Assembly: GCF_023499255.1 (NCBI RefSeq)
Contig: NZ_CP092183.1
Coordinates: 2,301,501 to 2,365,500 of the forward strand
DNA length: 64,000 nucleotides
Direction of reading: 5' to 3'
Source of the DNA: Couchioplanes caeruleus
GTDB lineage: Bacteria > Actinomycetota > Actinomycetes > Mycobacteriales > Micromonosporaceae
The notes beneath the pieces were generated by a model. It saw only the letters and a program-made list of their open reading frames with translations, was not told the DNA's origin and searched no databases. Positions within the stretch are counted from its first letter, which is position 1. The number at the start of each line of letters is the position of its first letter. Both the position numbers and the translations under genes were made by a program. This document shows, piece by piece, positions 25,861-33,384 of the stretch.

Positions 25861-26499
25861 TCAGGCGGGGCGGGCGCGGTCGGTGGCGAGGCGCAGGGCG
25901 AGGGCGCCGAGGACCGTACCCATGACGTAGCGCTGCATCCGCAGCCAGCCCGGCCGGCGGGCCAGGAAGACCGCGATCGTGCCGGCCGCCGAGACGATCG
26001 CCAGGTTCACCGCGAGGCTGACGACGATCTGGACGCCGCCGAGCACGAAGCCCTGAGCCATGACGTTGCCGGCGCCGGGGCGGACGAACTGGGGGATCAG
26101 CGACAGGTACATGATCGCGGCCTTGGGGTTGAGCAGGTTGGTCAGCAGGCCCATCGTGAACAGCCGGCGCCCGGAGTCGGCGGGCAGCTCGCCGGGGGCG
26201 AAGACCGAGGTGCCGCCGGGCCGCAGCGTCTTGACCGCCAGCCAGCCGAGGTAGCCCGCACCGGCCAGTTTGACCGCCGCGTACGCCTCCGGCACGTGCA
26301 CGAAGATCACCGAAAGCCCGAGGTTGGCGGCGGTCAGGTAGATCAGGAAGCCGATCGCGACGCCGCCCAGCGAGACGACGCCGGCCCGGCGGCCCTGGGT
26401 GATGCTGCGCGAGACCAGGTACATCATGTTCGGGCCGGGCGTCAGGACCATGCCGAGCGCGACGGCGGCGACCCCCAGCAGGGCGGCGAGGCTGATCAC
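25861..26499 (-). CDS. LysE family amino acid/metabolite exporter
   Basis: A 212-residue membrane exporter of the LysE/RhtB superfamily with about six membrane segments. The family signature is at the N-terminus: ALGMVLTPGPNMMYLVSRSI, with conserved P-G-P-N. GYLGWLAVKTLRPG and GLLTNLLNPKAAIMYLSLIP follow, also diagnostic. Such proteins expel excess amino acids, homoserine lactones or related metabolites. The substrate here is unknown. The gene starts at GTG seven bases after CAGGCT and is divergent from an HTH gene with an operator-like repeat in between, so it may be co-regulated with that gene. Confidence 0.93.
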   Translation of the reverse strand: MISLAALLGVAAVALGMVLTPGPNMMYLVSRSITQGRRAGVVSLGGVAIGFLIYLTAANLGLSVIFVHVPEAYAAVKLAGAGYLGWLAVKTLRPGGTSVFAPGELPADSGRRLFTMGLLTNLLNPKAAIMYLSLIPQFVRPGAGNVMAQGFVLGGVQIVVSLAVNLAIVSAAGTIAVFLARRPGWLRMQRYVMGTVLGALALRLATDRARPA

Positions 26500-26579
26500 G
26501 GACGCCAGCCTGCCCGGGGCCGGGCGTCGTGGCGAGAGCCAATCCCCGGCTCGTGGCCGAGGCGGTTGTCGCCCCGGGG

Positions 26580-26609
26580 TTGACAGTCAACCCGGGGGTG
26601 ACACATCAT
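26580..26609 (+). promoter_or_regulatory. Promoter of the small HTH gene (leaderless)
   Basis: TTGACA (26580-26585), an 18-base spacer, CATCAT (26604-26609), six bases, then ATG at 26616. It is one of the clearest promoters in the window and leaves no room for a ribosome binding site. Confidence 0.7.
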
Positions 26610-26640
26610 CGGGGCATGACAAGTCAACCCGGGGGTGACA
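26585..26640 (+). repeat. Two 19-bp direct repeats spanning promoter and start codon, probable operator
   Basis: AGTCAACCCGGGGGTGACA occurs exactly at 26585-26603 and at 26622-26640, 37 bp apart. The first copy fills the promoter spacer and forms an imperfect palindrome with the GGGGTTGAC to its left, centred on base 26585. The second copy lies inside codons 3-9 of the HTH gene. Confidence 0.7.
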
Positions 26641-27047
26641 TCAGCTGGGACGCCGTCCTGGCGCACCGTCCACCCGACACCCGCGAAGCGATCCGCGACC
26701 GGCTCGTAGCGGCCGGCGTGACACCGGACCGGGTCGCCGCGGCCCTGAGGGACGGCGGCGACGGGATCTTCGCGGCGGCCACCGCGCAGGACCGCGGCGA
26801 GGACTGGGCGAAGCCGTACGGTGGCCCGCTCGCCGTCGCGCTGATCGCCGCCGAGGTCGGGGCGCTCACCGCGCACCTGACCTCACGGGCCTCCGCCGTC
26901 CGTGCGCTGGCCGTGGAGGCGCTGCTGGAGGACTACAGCGCGGTCGCCGTGGCGAGCCGGCTCGGGGTCTCGCGCCAGAAGGTCTACGACATCGCCCGCC
27001 CGGGCGGCACCGCCAGCTTCCTCGACCGCACCCCCTGGAGACCGTGA
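26616..27047 (+). CDS. Small HTH protein, probable autoregulator
   Basis: A 143-residue protein of unknown family. The C-terminal third (about 88-130) looks like a helix-turn-helix of the Mor/KorB-like or CRP-like kind: EALLEDYSAVAVASRLGVSR then QKVYDIAR, with A-x-x-x-G-V-S-x-x-x-V-Y spacing. The N-terminal part is helical and Arg/Asp-rich (DTREAIRDRLVAAGVTPDRV) with AALIAAE-like segments. The start follows a strong leaderless promoter overlapped by a 19-bp repeat that continues into the gene, so self-repression is likely. The stop overlaps the start of a membrane protein gene, forming a regulator/membrane-protein pair. Confidence 0.65.
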   Translation: MTSQPGGDISWDAVLAHRPPDTREAIRDRLVAAGVTPDRVAAALRDGGDGIFAAATAQDRGEDWAKPYGGPLAVALIAAEVGALTAHLTSRASAVRALAVEALLEDYSAVAVASRLGVSRQKVYDIARPGGTASFLDRTPWRP

Positions 27048-27742
27048 TGGAAGAGATCGTCGCCCTGCCCGACCCCGCCACCCAGCCCCTCGTGCACCCG
27101 CTCGACCTGCCCGAGGCCCGGGCCCTGTTCCGCCGGGGCCGGCTCGTGGCGGCGCTGACCAGCCTCCCGGTTGCCGCCCTGGTCGCCGCGATCGTGGCGT
27201 ACCTCGGCCGCGGCTGGGCCGGCCCGGTCGCGGTCTTCCTGGCCCTGACCGTCTTCGGCGCCCTTGCGGCCCGGTGGTTCACCGACCGCGCCTGGGACTA
27301 CGTCCCGCGCAAGCGGCAGGACCGCGCCCGCCCGCTGCCGCCCTCGTGGGAGCTGGGCTCCGCCGCGGTGCTCGCTCTGGTGCTGGGCGTGGCCCTGCTG
27401 CTGGTCGTGTTCCGCCTCGACGACGCCGACGTGCCGGTCGAGGTGCGGGCGTACACGTTCGGCATGTGCGCGGTCGCTGCGTTGCTCGTGCTCGGCGACG
27501 CGGTCGTCGGCCTCGCCCGCCCCTCCGGCCGGCGCCGGGCGCTGGCCGCCCTGCCGGGGGCCGCGGTGGTCGTCGCCGCCACGATCCTCGCGTACGCGAT
27601 GTGGTTCGACGGCGACGCCCGCTCCCCGGAGATCCTCTGGGGCGCCGTGACCATGGCCGGCGCGGCGGTCCTCGCCGGCGCCGGGCGCCTGTGGGACCGC
27701 AGGCGGGTGGCCGCCGCGGCCGCAGCGGAGCGCGCGGAGTAG
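27044..27742 (+). CDS. Four- to six-segment membrane protein in operon with HTH regulator
   Basis: A 232-residue membrane protein. Hydrophobic segments lie at about 33-52, 58-75 (AVFLALTVFGALAARWF), 107-125 (AAVLALVLGVALLLVVF), 140-160 and 172-215. An N-terminal segment of about 30 residues (PATQPLVHPLDLPEARALF) is cytoplasmic. I recognise no family motif. The GTG overlaps the HTH gene stop (GTGA at 27044-27047), and a second ATG sits one codon later, so either can start. Its operon with an autoregulated HTH protein suggests a signal- or stress-linked membrane function, as in sensor/regulator pairs. That is inference. Confidence 0.7.
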   Translation: MMEEIVALPDPATQPLVHPLDLPEARALFRRGRLVAALTSLPVAALVAAIVAYLGRGWAGPVAVFLALTVFGALAARWFTDRAWDYVPRKRQDRARPLPPSWELGSAAVLALVLGVALLLVVFRLDDADVPVEVRAYTFGMCAVAALLVLGDAVVGLARPSGRRRALAALPGAAVVVAATILAYAMWFDGDARSPEILWGAVTMAGAAVLAGAGRLWDRRRVAAAAAAERAE

Positions 27743-27746
27743 CCGG

Positions 27747-28067
27747 TCAGGCGCGCAGCCGGGCGGCGATCGCGTCCACCGCCTGCTTGGCGGTGAGCAG
27801 GTCGGCGCCCGTCTCCGCGCGGTACGCCCGGACCGCGTCGATCAGCCGGTCGCCGCGCAGCAGGTTCTCGACCTCCGGGTACGCCGGCTCCGGCACGACC
27901 GCGCCGAGGTGGGTGATCACCGCGTCGAGCTTGTTCTCGATCGTGGCGAGGCGGGCCGCGATGCGCTGCCGTTCGCGCCGCTCGATGCCCGCCGTCCCGA
28001 CGACGAGCAGGACCAGCCCGAGCAGCAGCGCCCCGAGCACCACGACCGTGAGGATGTCCGTTCCCAT
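27747..28067 (-). CDS. Membrane-anchored protein with ribosomal L7/L12 C-terminal-like domain
   Basis: A 106-residue protein. An N-terminal membrane segment (ILTVVVLGALLLGLVLLVVG) is followed by a basic helix (RRERQRIAARLATIENKLDAV) that could form a coiled coil. The C-terminal part EVENLLRGDRLIDAVRAYRA then TGADLLTAKQAVDAIA resembles the helix-turn-helix pattern of the L7/L12 C-terminal fold (K-I-x-V-I-R-x..GL-x-E-A-K), often annotated as 'L7/L12-like' in actinobacteria. Function unknown. The ATG lies six bases after CACGAT, so it looks leaderless. It is convergent with the membrane protein gene, four bases apart. Confidence 0.75.
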   Translation of the reverse strand: MGTDILTVVVLGALLLGLVLLVVGTAGIERRERQRIAARLATIENKLDAVITHLGAVVPEPAYPEVENLLRGDRLIDAVRAYRAETGADLLTAKQAVDAIAARLRA

Positions 28068-28094
28068 GCGGCGATCGTGCCAGGTCAGGGCCAG

Positions 28095-28559
28095 TCAGGG
28101 GGCCAGCGCGGCGGCGTACTTGCCCGCGAGCGCCTCGGACTCGGGAAGATCGGCTTCCACCACGGGCAGCGCCGCGAGCACGGTGGCGCCCAGTTCGCCC
28201 AGCAGCTGCGACAACAGCTTCGCGGCGGCCTCGGCCTGCGGTGCCACGCCGGCGGTGACCACGGGTACGGCGCGCACGCCGGCGAGCGCGTTCGCGGGCA
28301 GCTGGTCGAGCAGCACCTTGAGCACGCCGGTGTAGCTGCCCTTGTACGTGGGCGTCGCCACGACCAGCACCTCGGCGTCACGGACGGCGGCGACGGCCGC
28401 GGCGGTGGCCTCGTCGCCGGGCGTGAGCAGCCCGGGGCCGAGCGCTCCGACCTCGACGGTGGTGGACGCCCCGCCCAGTGCGGCCCCCACGGCGGAGGCG
28501 AGGACCGAGGTGCGCGACCCCGCCCGCGGGTTGCCGGAGACGACGACGATTCCGCTCAT
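28095..28559 (-). CDS. NADPH-dependent FMN reductase (SsuE-like)
   Basis: A 154-residue flavodoxin-fold reductase. The phosphate-binding start SGIVVVSGNPRAGSRTSVLA, the aromatic-lined loop VVATPTYKGSYTGVLKVLLD (P-T-Y-x-G-S/T-x-x-G) and the DQLP block are the NADPH-FMN reductase signature. It should supply FMNH2 to the LLM monooxygenases encoded upstream in the same operon. Its ATG overlaps the SsuD stop (ATGA at 28556-28559). It is a little shorter than E. coli SsuE (~190 residues). A second, unrelated flavin reductase is in the same operon. Confidence 0.9.
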   Translation of the reverse strand: MSGIVVVSGNPRAGSRTSVLASAVGAALGGASTTVEVGALGPGLLTPGDEATAAAVAAVRDAEVLVVATPTYKGSYTGVLKVLLDQLPANALAGVRAVPVVTAGVAPQAEAAAKLLSQLLGELGATVLAALPVVEADLPESEALAGKYAAALAP

Positions 28560-29629
28560 GCTTGCGGCTCCTCGGGGTTGAGCAGGGGGAGGACGCCCTC
28601 GCCGAAGCAGAACGCCTCCTCGAGGTGGGGTTGCCCGGACAGGATGACGTGGCCGATGCCGAGCGCCCGGTACTCGGCGATCCGCTCGGCGACCTCGGCG
28701 TGGCTGCCGACCAGGGCGGTGCCCGCGCCGGGACGGACCAGGCCGAAGCCGGCCCACAGGTTCGGCGAGATCTCCAGGTCGTCGCCGGTGGTCAGGGCGG
28801 CCATCCGGCGCTGCCCCTCCGATTCGGTGCGGGCGAAGCGTTCCCGCGCGGCGGCGACGGCGGCGGGCGGGATGCGGTCGATCAGGGCGCGGGCCTGCGC
28901 CCACGCCTCGGCCGCGGTGTCGCGGGTGATGACGTGCAGGCGGATCCCGTACGTCAGGGTCCGGTCGTGCTCCTTGGCGAGGGTGCGTACGGCGTCCAGC
29001 TTCGCCGCGACGGCCGCCGGCGGTTCGCCCCACGTGAGGTACGTGTCGGCGTGTGCCGCCGCGACCCGCAGCGCGGCCGGAGAGGACCCGCCGAAGAACA
29101 CCGGGGGTACGGGTTCCGGCGCGGCCCGCGTCGTGGCCCCGGCGACCCGGTAGTGCTCGCCGTCGAAGTCGTACGGTGCGCCGGACCAGGCCCCGCGCAG
29201 CACCGTGAGGAACTCGGCGGTGCGGGCGTACCGCTGGTCGTGGTCGAGCCAGTCGCCGAAGCGGCGCTGCTCGGTGGGCTCGCCGCCGGTCACGACGTTC
29301 AGCAGCAGCCGCCCTCCGGAGATCCGCTGGTACGTCGACGCCATCTGCGCGGCGAGCGTGGGCGAGATCAGGCCGGGGCGGAAGGCGACCAGGAACCGCA
29401 GCGTCCGGGTCTCGGCGAGCAGGGCCGCCGTGGTCAGCCACGAGTCCTCGCAGAACGTGCCGGTCGGGGTGAGCACCCCGGTGAACCCCAGCTTCTCGGC
29501 GGCCCGCGCGACCAGTGCCAGGTGGTCGAGGTCCGGTGGCCGCTCGGTGACCACGGTGGCGGCGGCCTGCCCGCCGCTGGTGATGCCGTGGCTGTCCCCG
29601 GCGGTGGGCAGGAACCAGTGAACGTCCAT
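28556..29629 (-). CDS. ssuD: FMNH2-dependent alkanesulfonate monooxygenase
   Basis: A 357-residue LLM-class flavin monooxygenase that oxidises alkanesulfonates to aldehyde and sulfite. Close likeness to E. coli SsuD is seen in WFLPTAGDSHG, FTGVLTPTGTFCEDSW (keeping the conserved Cys), LRFLVAFRPGLISPTLAAQM, GGRLLLNVVTGGEP, TYLTWGEPPAAV, GIRLHVI and DDLEISPNLWAGFGLVRPGA. The GTALVGSHAEV then SGQPHLEEA region closes the active site. It starts at an ATG directly after the flavin reductase stop codon, with no gap. The gene sits between two flavin reductases, as its need for reduced flavin demands. Confidence 0.95.
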   Translation of the reverse strand: MDVHWFLPTAGDSHGITSGGQAAATVVTERPPDLDHLALVARAAEKLGFTGVLTPTGTFCEDSWLTTAALLAETRTLRFLVAFRPGLISPTLAAQMASTYQRISGGRLLLNVVTGGEPTEQRRFGDWLDHDQRYARTAEFLTVLRGAWSGAPYDFDGEHYRVAGATTRAAPEPVPPVFFGGSSPAALRVAAAHADTYLTWGEPPAAVAAKLDAVRTLAKEHDRTLTYGIRLHVITRDTAAEAWAQARALIDRIPPAAVAAARERFARTESEGQRRMAALTTGDDLEISPNLWAGFGLVRPGAGTALVGSHAEVAERIAEYRALGIGHVILSGQPHLEEAFCFGEGVLPLLNPEEPQA

Positions 29630-30130
29630 CTACGCGGTCCGCTTCAGGTGCGCGTAGCTGCCGTCGTGGTAGACGAGCGGGGTGACGGAGGCGTCCTCGT
29701 GGTGCTCGCCCTGCGAGGGGGTGGCCAGCACGATGGTGTGGTCGCCGGCTTCCACTCGTTGCGTCACCCGGCAGACCAGCGTGGCGAGCACGCCATCGAG
29801 CAGCGGCACGCCGTCCGGCCCGGGACGCCAGGCGCCGTGCGCGGCGAACCGGTCGATGCCCCGGGTCGCGAACGTCCGCGCCACGTGCTCCTGCTCACGG
29901 GTCAGCACGTGCACGGCGATGGTCTCCGCGGCCTGCACCGCCGGCCAGGCCGACGCCGTACGGGCGAGGCAGAACGAGACCAGCGGCGGGTCCAGCGAGA
30001 CCGAGGTGAACGAGGTGGCGGTGAAGCCGGCCGGCGGCGTACCGGGCGCGGTGATCACGACGACGGCCGCGGCGTGGCGGCGCAGCAGCGAGCGGAAGAG
30101 GTCGGCGTCCACGAGCGTGGAGACGGTCAC
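29630..30130 (-). CDS. Flavin reductase family protein (HpaC/SsuE2-type)
   Basis: A 166-residue flavin reductase of the split-barrel fold. It begins with helices, then VVVITAPGTPPAGFTATSFT and SVSLDPPLVSFCLARTASAW, the flavin-binding pattern of HpaC/DszD-like enzymes. FAVHVLTREQEHVARTFA-like text (here IAVHVLTREQEHVART) and the closing DHTIVLATPSQGEHHEDASV with PLVYHDGSY complete the family. It would make FMNH2 with NAD(P)H for the neighbouring monooxygenases. The gap to the upstream LLM gene is nine bases. The stop codon touches the ssuD start. Confidence 0.93.
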   Translation of the reverse strand: MTVSTLVDADLFRSLLRRHAAAVVVITAPGTPPAGFTATSFTSVSLDPPLVSFCLARTASAWPAVQAAETIAVHVLTREQEHVARTFATRGIDRFAAHGAWRPGPDGVPLLDGVLATLVCRVTQRVEAGDHTIVLATPSQGEHHEDASVTPLVYHDGSYAHLKRTA

Positions 30131-30139
30131 AAGTTCCCC

Positions 30140-31240
30140 CTAGGCGGAGACGAGCGAGCGGTGGGCCAGTTCCTGCCGGACCAACGGGATGAGGTGGCGC
30201 CCGTAGTCGACGGCGTCGTCGACCGGGTCGTAGCCGCGGATGAGGATCGTGGTGACACCGAGGTCGACGTAGTCGAGCAGCGCCCGTGCGACCGTCTCCG
30301 GCGAGCCGACCAACGCGGTCGAGTTGCCCTGAGCGCCGCTGGCCCGCGCGGTGGCCGTCCACAGTGCCCGGTCGTGCCGGTCGCCCTTCGCGGCCGCGGC
30401 GAGCAGCCGTTGCGAGCCGGTGTTCTCCGGTTGCGGCCCGCCGAGCACCCGCGTGCTGTCCCCGGTGAAGGAGCCCTGGCCGCCGCCGCTGGCCTCGATG
30501 GTGGCGAGGATCCGCCCGGCGCGCTCCCAGGCCAGCTCGTCCGTGGCGGCGAGGATGGGCCGGAAGGAGACGCTGATGCCGAGCGGCCCCCGTTCCGCCG
30601 CCCGCGCGGCGGCCTGCACCGAGGCGATCTGCTCGGCGGTTTCCTTCAGCGGCTCGCCCCACAGCGCGAACACGTCGGCGACGGCCCCGCCGACCCGGTA
30701 CGCCGCCGCCGACGAGCCGCCGAAGTACAGCGGGATGCGGTGGGCCGGCTGGGCGAGCAGCGAGAAGTCCTCGAACCGGTAGAAGCGGCCCTCGTGCGAG
30801 AAGGGCTCCGGTGACGACCAGGCCCGGCGCAGGATGCGCAGGTACTCCTCGGTACGGGCGTACCGGTCGTCCTTGGTCAGGTAGTCGCCGTCGCGGCGCT
30901 GCTCGGCGTCGGACCCGCCGGTGATGGTGTGCACCGCGACGCGCCCGCCGGACAACTGGTCCAGGGTGGCGAAGGTCCGCGCCGCCGTGGTGGGCGCGAC
31001 GAACCCGGGGCGGTGCGCGATGAGCAGGCCGAGCTCGGTGGTGTGCGCGGCGGCGTACGCGGCGACCTGCGTACCGTCCGGCGTGGACGAGCCGTAGCCG
31101 ATGAGGATCCGGTCGAAGCCGTTGTCCTCGTGCGCGCGGGCGAACCGGCGCACGTACGCGGGGTCGATCGGCGGCCCCGACGGCGCCCGGGTCTCCGACA
31201 CGTCCCGCGTGCCGATCATCCCGACGAACTCAACGGTCAT
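30140..31240 (-). CDS. LLM class flavin-dependent oxidoreductase, SsuD paralogue (copy A)
   Basis: A 366-residue bacterial-luciferase-like monooxygenase. It has VEFVGMIGTRDVSETRAPSG, FDRILIGYGSSTPDG, GLLIAHRPGFVAPTTAARTF, SGGRVAVHTITGGSDAEQRR, DGDYLTKDDRYARTEEYL, IPLYFGGSSAAAYRVGG and LVGSPETVARALLDYVDLGV. It is close to, but distinct from, the SsuD gene downstream and strikingly like the gene at 37654-38754 in the opposite operon: same length, same blocks. The likely substrates are other sulfonates or sulfones, with FMNH2 from the co-encoded reductase. The ATG overlaps the upstream stop (ATGA at 31237-31240). Confidence 0.9.
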   Translation of the reverse strand: MTVEFVGMIGTRDVSETRAPSGPPIDPAYVRRFARAHEDNGFDRILIGYGSSTPDGTQVAAYAAAHTTELGLLIAHRPGFVAPTTAARTFATLDQLSGGRVAVHTITGGSDAEQRRDGDYLTKDDRYARTEEYLRILRRAWSSPEPFSHEGRFYRFEDFSLLAQPAHRIPLYFGGSSAAAYRVGGAVADVFALWGEPLKETAEQIASVQAAARAAERGPLGISVSFRPILAATDELAWERAGRILATIEASGGGQGSFTGDSTRVLGGPQPENTGSQRLLAAAAKGDRHDRALWTATARASGAQGNSTALVGSPETVARALLDYVDLGVTTILIRGYDPVDDAVDYGRHLIPLVRQELAHRSLVSA

Positions 31241-32421
31241 CGTGCGGTTCCTTCCAGAAGGTCGCGGCCGGCGGCGCCGAGCACCACGTCGTCCTGCGGG
31301 GTGTGGATGCGGCCGCACAGCACGTCGCGCAGGTGCCGCTCGAGCGGGTTGCGGCGGGTCAGGCCGGCGTTGCCGATGAGCGCCACCGCGCGCTGCACGG
31401 CGTCGATCGCGGCGTTGGTGACCACGGTCTTGGCGAGGTTGGCGTGGGTAGGGTCCTCGGACTCGGCGGTCGCGGTCAGGAGGGTGCCGGCGGACACCAG
31501 CGACGCCTGGATCGCGCCGACCTCGCTCTGGAAGCGGGGGAGGGAGGCGAGCGGCCTGCCGAGGTTGGTCGGCACGCGCTCCTGCAGGTAGCCGGCGAGC
31601 CAGTCGCGGGCCGCATACGCCACCCCGAGGTAGATCGCGGCGATGCCGAGCGCGTTCCACGCCCGCAGGTCGCCCCGTCCGACCACCTCACCGCCACCCG
31701 CAAACGGACTGAAGGCGCCTCCCTGCCCGCCCAGGCCCAGCACCGCGCCGGCGGCAACCGGAACCCGGTCGAACGTGACGTCGTCGCTGCGGGAGGCGCG
31801 CAGTCCGAGGTGGTCCCAGGTGCGCTCGATCTCGATGCCGGGGGTGTCCGTACGCACCAGGAACGCCCCCGTCCGCACCGGATCCTCGTCGGTACGCGCC
31901 CAGACCTGCATCCAGCGCAGCCCCGCGGCGCCGGTCGAGAAGATCTTGTGGCCGGTGAGCTCCCAGCCCTGCGCGGTTCGCCGCGCCGTCGTGGCCGGAA
32001 GTCCACCGCGGGCGGGGGTGCCGAGGTCGGGCTCCACCCGCAGCGCGTTGATGAGCGTGGGGCGCTGCGCCGACTCGGCGAGCACTTCGGCGTACAGCTC
32101 GGCGGGCCACCCGTGGGTCCGTGCCTGGGCGGCGTGGGCGAACAGAGTCATCGCGCTGATCAGGGCCACGGACGGGTCGCCCTGGCCGAGCGCGGTGAGG
32201 GTGCGCACGGTGTCGGCGAGGGTGCCGCCGGGGCCGCCGTACCCGGTGCCCACGGTGAGGGTGAGCAGGCCGGCCTCGTGGACGACCGCGAGGCCGTCGA
32301 CCGGCAGCTCGGCGGTCCGGTCGTGGGTCTCGGCGTGGGCGGCCAGGGCCGCGGTGACGTCCAATAGATGGGAAAGCCTTGGTTTCGGCAGTGCCTGGGC
32401 ATCCGCGGCGGGGGTGGACAT
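31237..32421 (-). CDS. Acyl-CoA dehydrogenase-fold flavoprotein monooxygenase (SfnB/DszC-like)
   Basis: A 394-residue flavoprotein with the acyl-CoA dehydrogenase fold. It shows AVVHEAGLLTLTVGTGYGGP, ALGQGDPSVALISAMTLFAH, GWELTGHKIFSTGAAGLRWM, GIEIERTWDHLGLRASRSDD (FAD/FMN segments) and AVALIGNAGLTRRNPLERHL with RDVLCGRIHTPQDDVVLGA. The catalytic Glu of true dehydrogenases is not obvious. The 'WDHLGLRASRSDDV' and 'HTPQDDVVL' blocks match the SfnB/DszC group, which uses reduced flavin to oxygenate sulfur compounds. First gene of the leftward sulfur operon, beginning 111 bp from the divergent ssuC. The precise substrate is unknown. Confidence 0.88.
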   Translation of the reverse strand: MSTPAADAQALPKPRLSHLLDVTAALAAHAETHDRTAELPVDGLAVVHEAGLLTLTVGTGYGGPGGTLADTVRTLTALGQGDPSVALISAMTLFAHAAQARTHGWPAELYAEVLAESAQRPTLINALRVEPDLGTPARGGLPATTARRTAQGWELTGHKIFSTGAAGLRWMQVWARTDEDPVRTGAFLVRTDTPGIEIERTWDHLGLRASRSDDVTFDRVPVAAGAVLGLGGQGGAFSPFAGGGEVVGRGDLRAWNALGIAAIYLGVAYAARDWLAGYLQERVPTNLGRPLASLPRFQSEVGAIQASLVSAGTLLTATAESEDPTHANLAKTVVTNAAIDAVQRAVALIGNAGLTRRNPLERHLRDVLCGRIHTPQDDVVLGAAGRDLLEGTAR

Positions 32422-32452
32422 GGGCCCTACCGTGCGCCTCTCTCAGGCCAGG

Positions 32453-32501
32453 TGTCAACGGTGATCCCATATCCTAGTAAACCTAGAGGGTTTGCTTGAC
32501 A
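32453..32501. promoter_or_regulatory. Shared regulatory region of the divergent sulfur operons
   Basis: The 111-bp gap 32422-32532 holds a TTGACA facing left (32453-32458) and one facing right (32496-32501). Between them are CCTAG (32473-32477) and TAAACCTAG (32478-32486), and a dyad AAACC-TAGAG-GGTTT at 32479-32493. A related CCTATAAACCTAT precedes the winged-helix gene at 39054-39066. A sulfur-responsive repressor site is likely; its owner is not identified. Confidence 0.55.
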
Positions 32502-32525
32502 TGGAGAACTTGGCGGCGACAGAGT
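32496..32525 (+). promoter_or_regulatory. Promoter of the rightward ssu operon
   Basis: TTGACA (32496-32501), 18 bases, CAGAGT (32520-32525), seven bases, ATG at 32533. There is no ribosome site, so a leaderless transcript is likely. Confidence 0.6.
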
Positions 32526-32532
32526 TGCCGCC

Positions 32533-33384
32533 ATGTCCACCCCTGCCATCACCGCCGAGGTCACCCCTCGGACGGCGCAGACCAGCGCACCGCCCGTCGC
32601 AGTGCCGCGCCGCCGCGGACTGCCGTACAAGGTCATCTCCTGGACCGTGCCGCTGCTGCTGCTCGGCGTCTGGGAACTGCTCGCCCGGGCCGGGGTGATC
32701 GCACCGAACGTGCTGCCCGCGCCCAGCTCGGTCGGCACCACCGCGTGGCGGCTGACCGAGACCGGCGAGCTGCCGAACCACCTGTGGGAGAGCCTGAAAC
32801 GGGCCGCGATCGGGCTCGCCGCCGGCGGCAGCCTCGGCCTCGTGCTCGGCACGCTGACCGGCTTCTCCCGGCTCGGCGAGGCGATCGTCGACCGCAGCAT
32901 CCAGATCGTGCGGGCCATCCCGTTCCTGGCGATCCTGCCGCTGGTGATGGTCTGGTTCGGCGTCGGGGAGAGCGGCCGCTACTTCCTCGTGGCGCTCGGC
33001 ACGCTCTTCCCGATCTACCTCAACACCGTGCTCGGCATCCGCCAGGTCGACCCGAAACTGCTGGAGATGGGCCGGGTCGTCGGCCTGCCCCGGCTGCGTC
33101 TCGTGCGCACGGTCATCCTGCCCGGCGCGCTGCCGTCCGTGCTGCTGGGCGTACGGCTGGCGCTGACCAACGCCTGGCTCGCGCTCGTCATCGCCGAGAC
33201 GGTGGGCGCGCCCGCCGGCATCGGCTACATGGCCACCAACGCCCGCGAGTTCCTGCAGACCGACGTGATCGTCCTGGTCATCGTCCTGTACGCGCTCATC
33301 GGCCTGACCACCGACCTGCTCGCCCGGGCCCTGGAGCGACGCCTCCTGGCCTGGCACCCGAACTACACCGGAGGAACCAAGTGA
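32533..33384 (+). CDS. ssuC: Aliphatic sulfonate ABC transporter permease
   Basis: A 283-residue inner-membrane permease of the SsuC/TauC family with six or so membrane segments. The first is VISWTVPLLLLGVWELLARA. The ATPase-coupling EAA loop reads EMGRVVGLPRLRLVRTVILP, followed by GALPSVLLGVRLALTNAWLA and VIAETVGAPAGIGYMATNAR, diagnostic of sulfonate/nitrate permeases. The N-terminal tail of ~30 residues is Pro/Arg-rich and cytoplasmic. First gene of the rightward operon. The stop overlaps the ssuA GTG. It forms the transporter with SsuA and SsuB. Confidence 0.95.
   Translation: MSTPAITAEVTPRTAQTSAPPVAVPRRRGLPYKVISWTVPLLLLGVWELLARAGVIAPNVLPAPSSVGTTAWRLTETGELPNHLWESLKRAAIGLAAGGSLGLVLGTLTGFSRLGEAIVDRSIQIVRAIPFLAILPLVMVWFGVGESGRYFLVALGTLFPIYLNTVLGIRQVDPKLLEMGRVVGLPRLRLVRTVILPGALPSVLLGVRLALTNAWLALVIAETVGAPAGIGYMATNAREFLQTDVIVLVIVLYALIGLTTDLLARALERRLLAWHPNYTGGTK

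Noticed and set aside
32492..32513. Leader peptide in the divergon reading MSSKPSRFTRIWDHR on the minus strand
   Set aside because: No Cys, no ribosome site, and it overlaps promoter elements. It does not resemble the leader at 38903.
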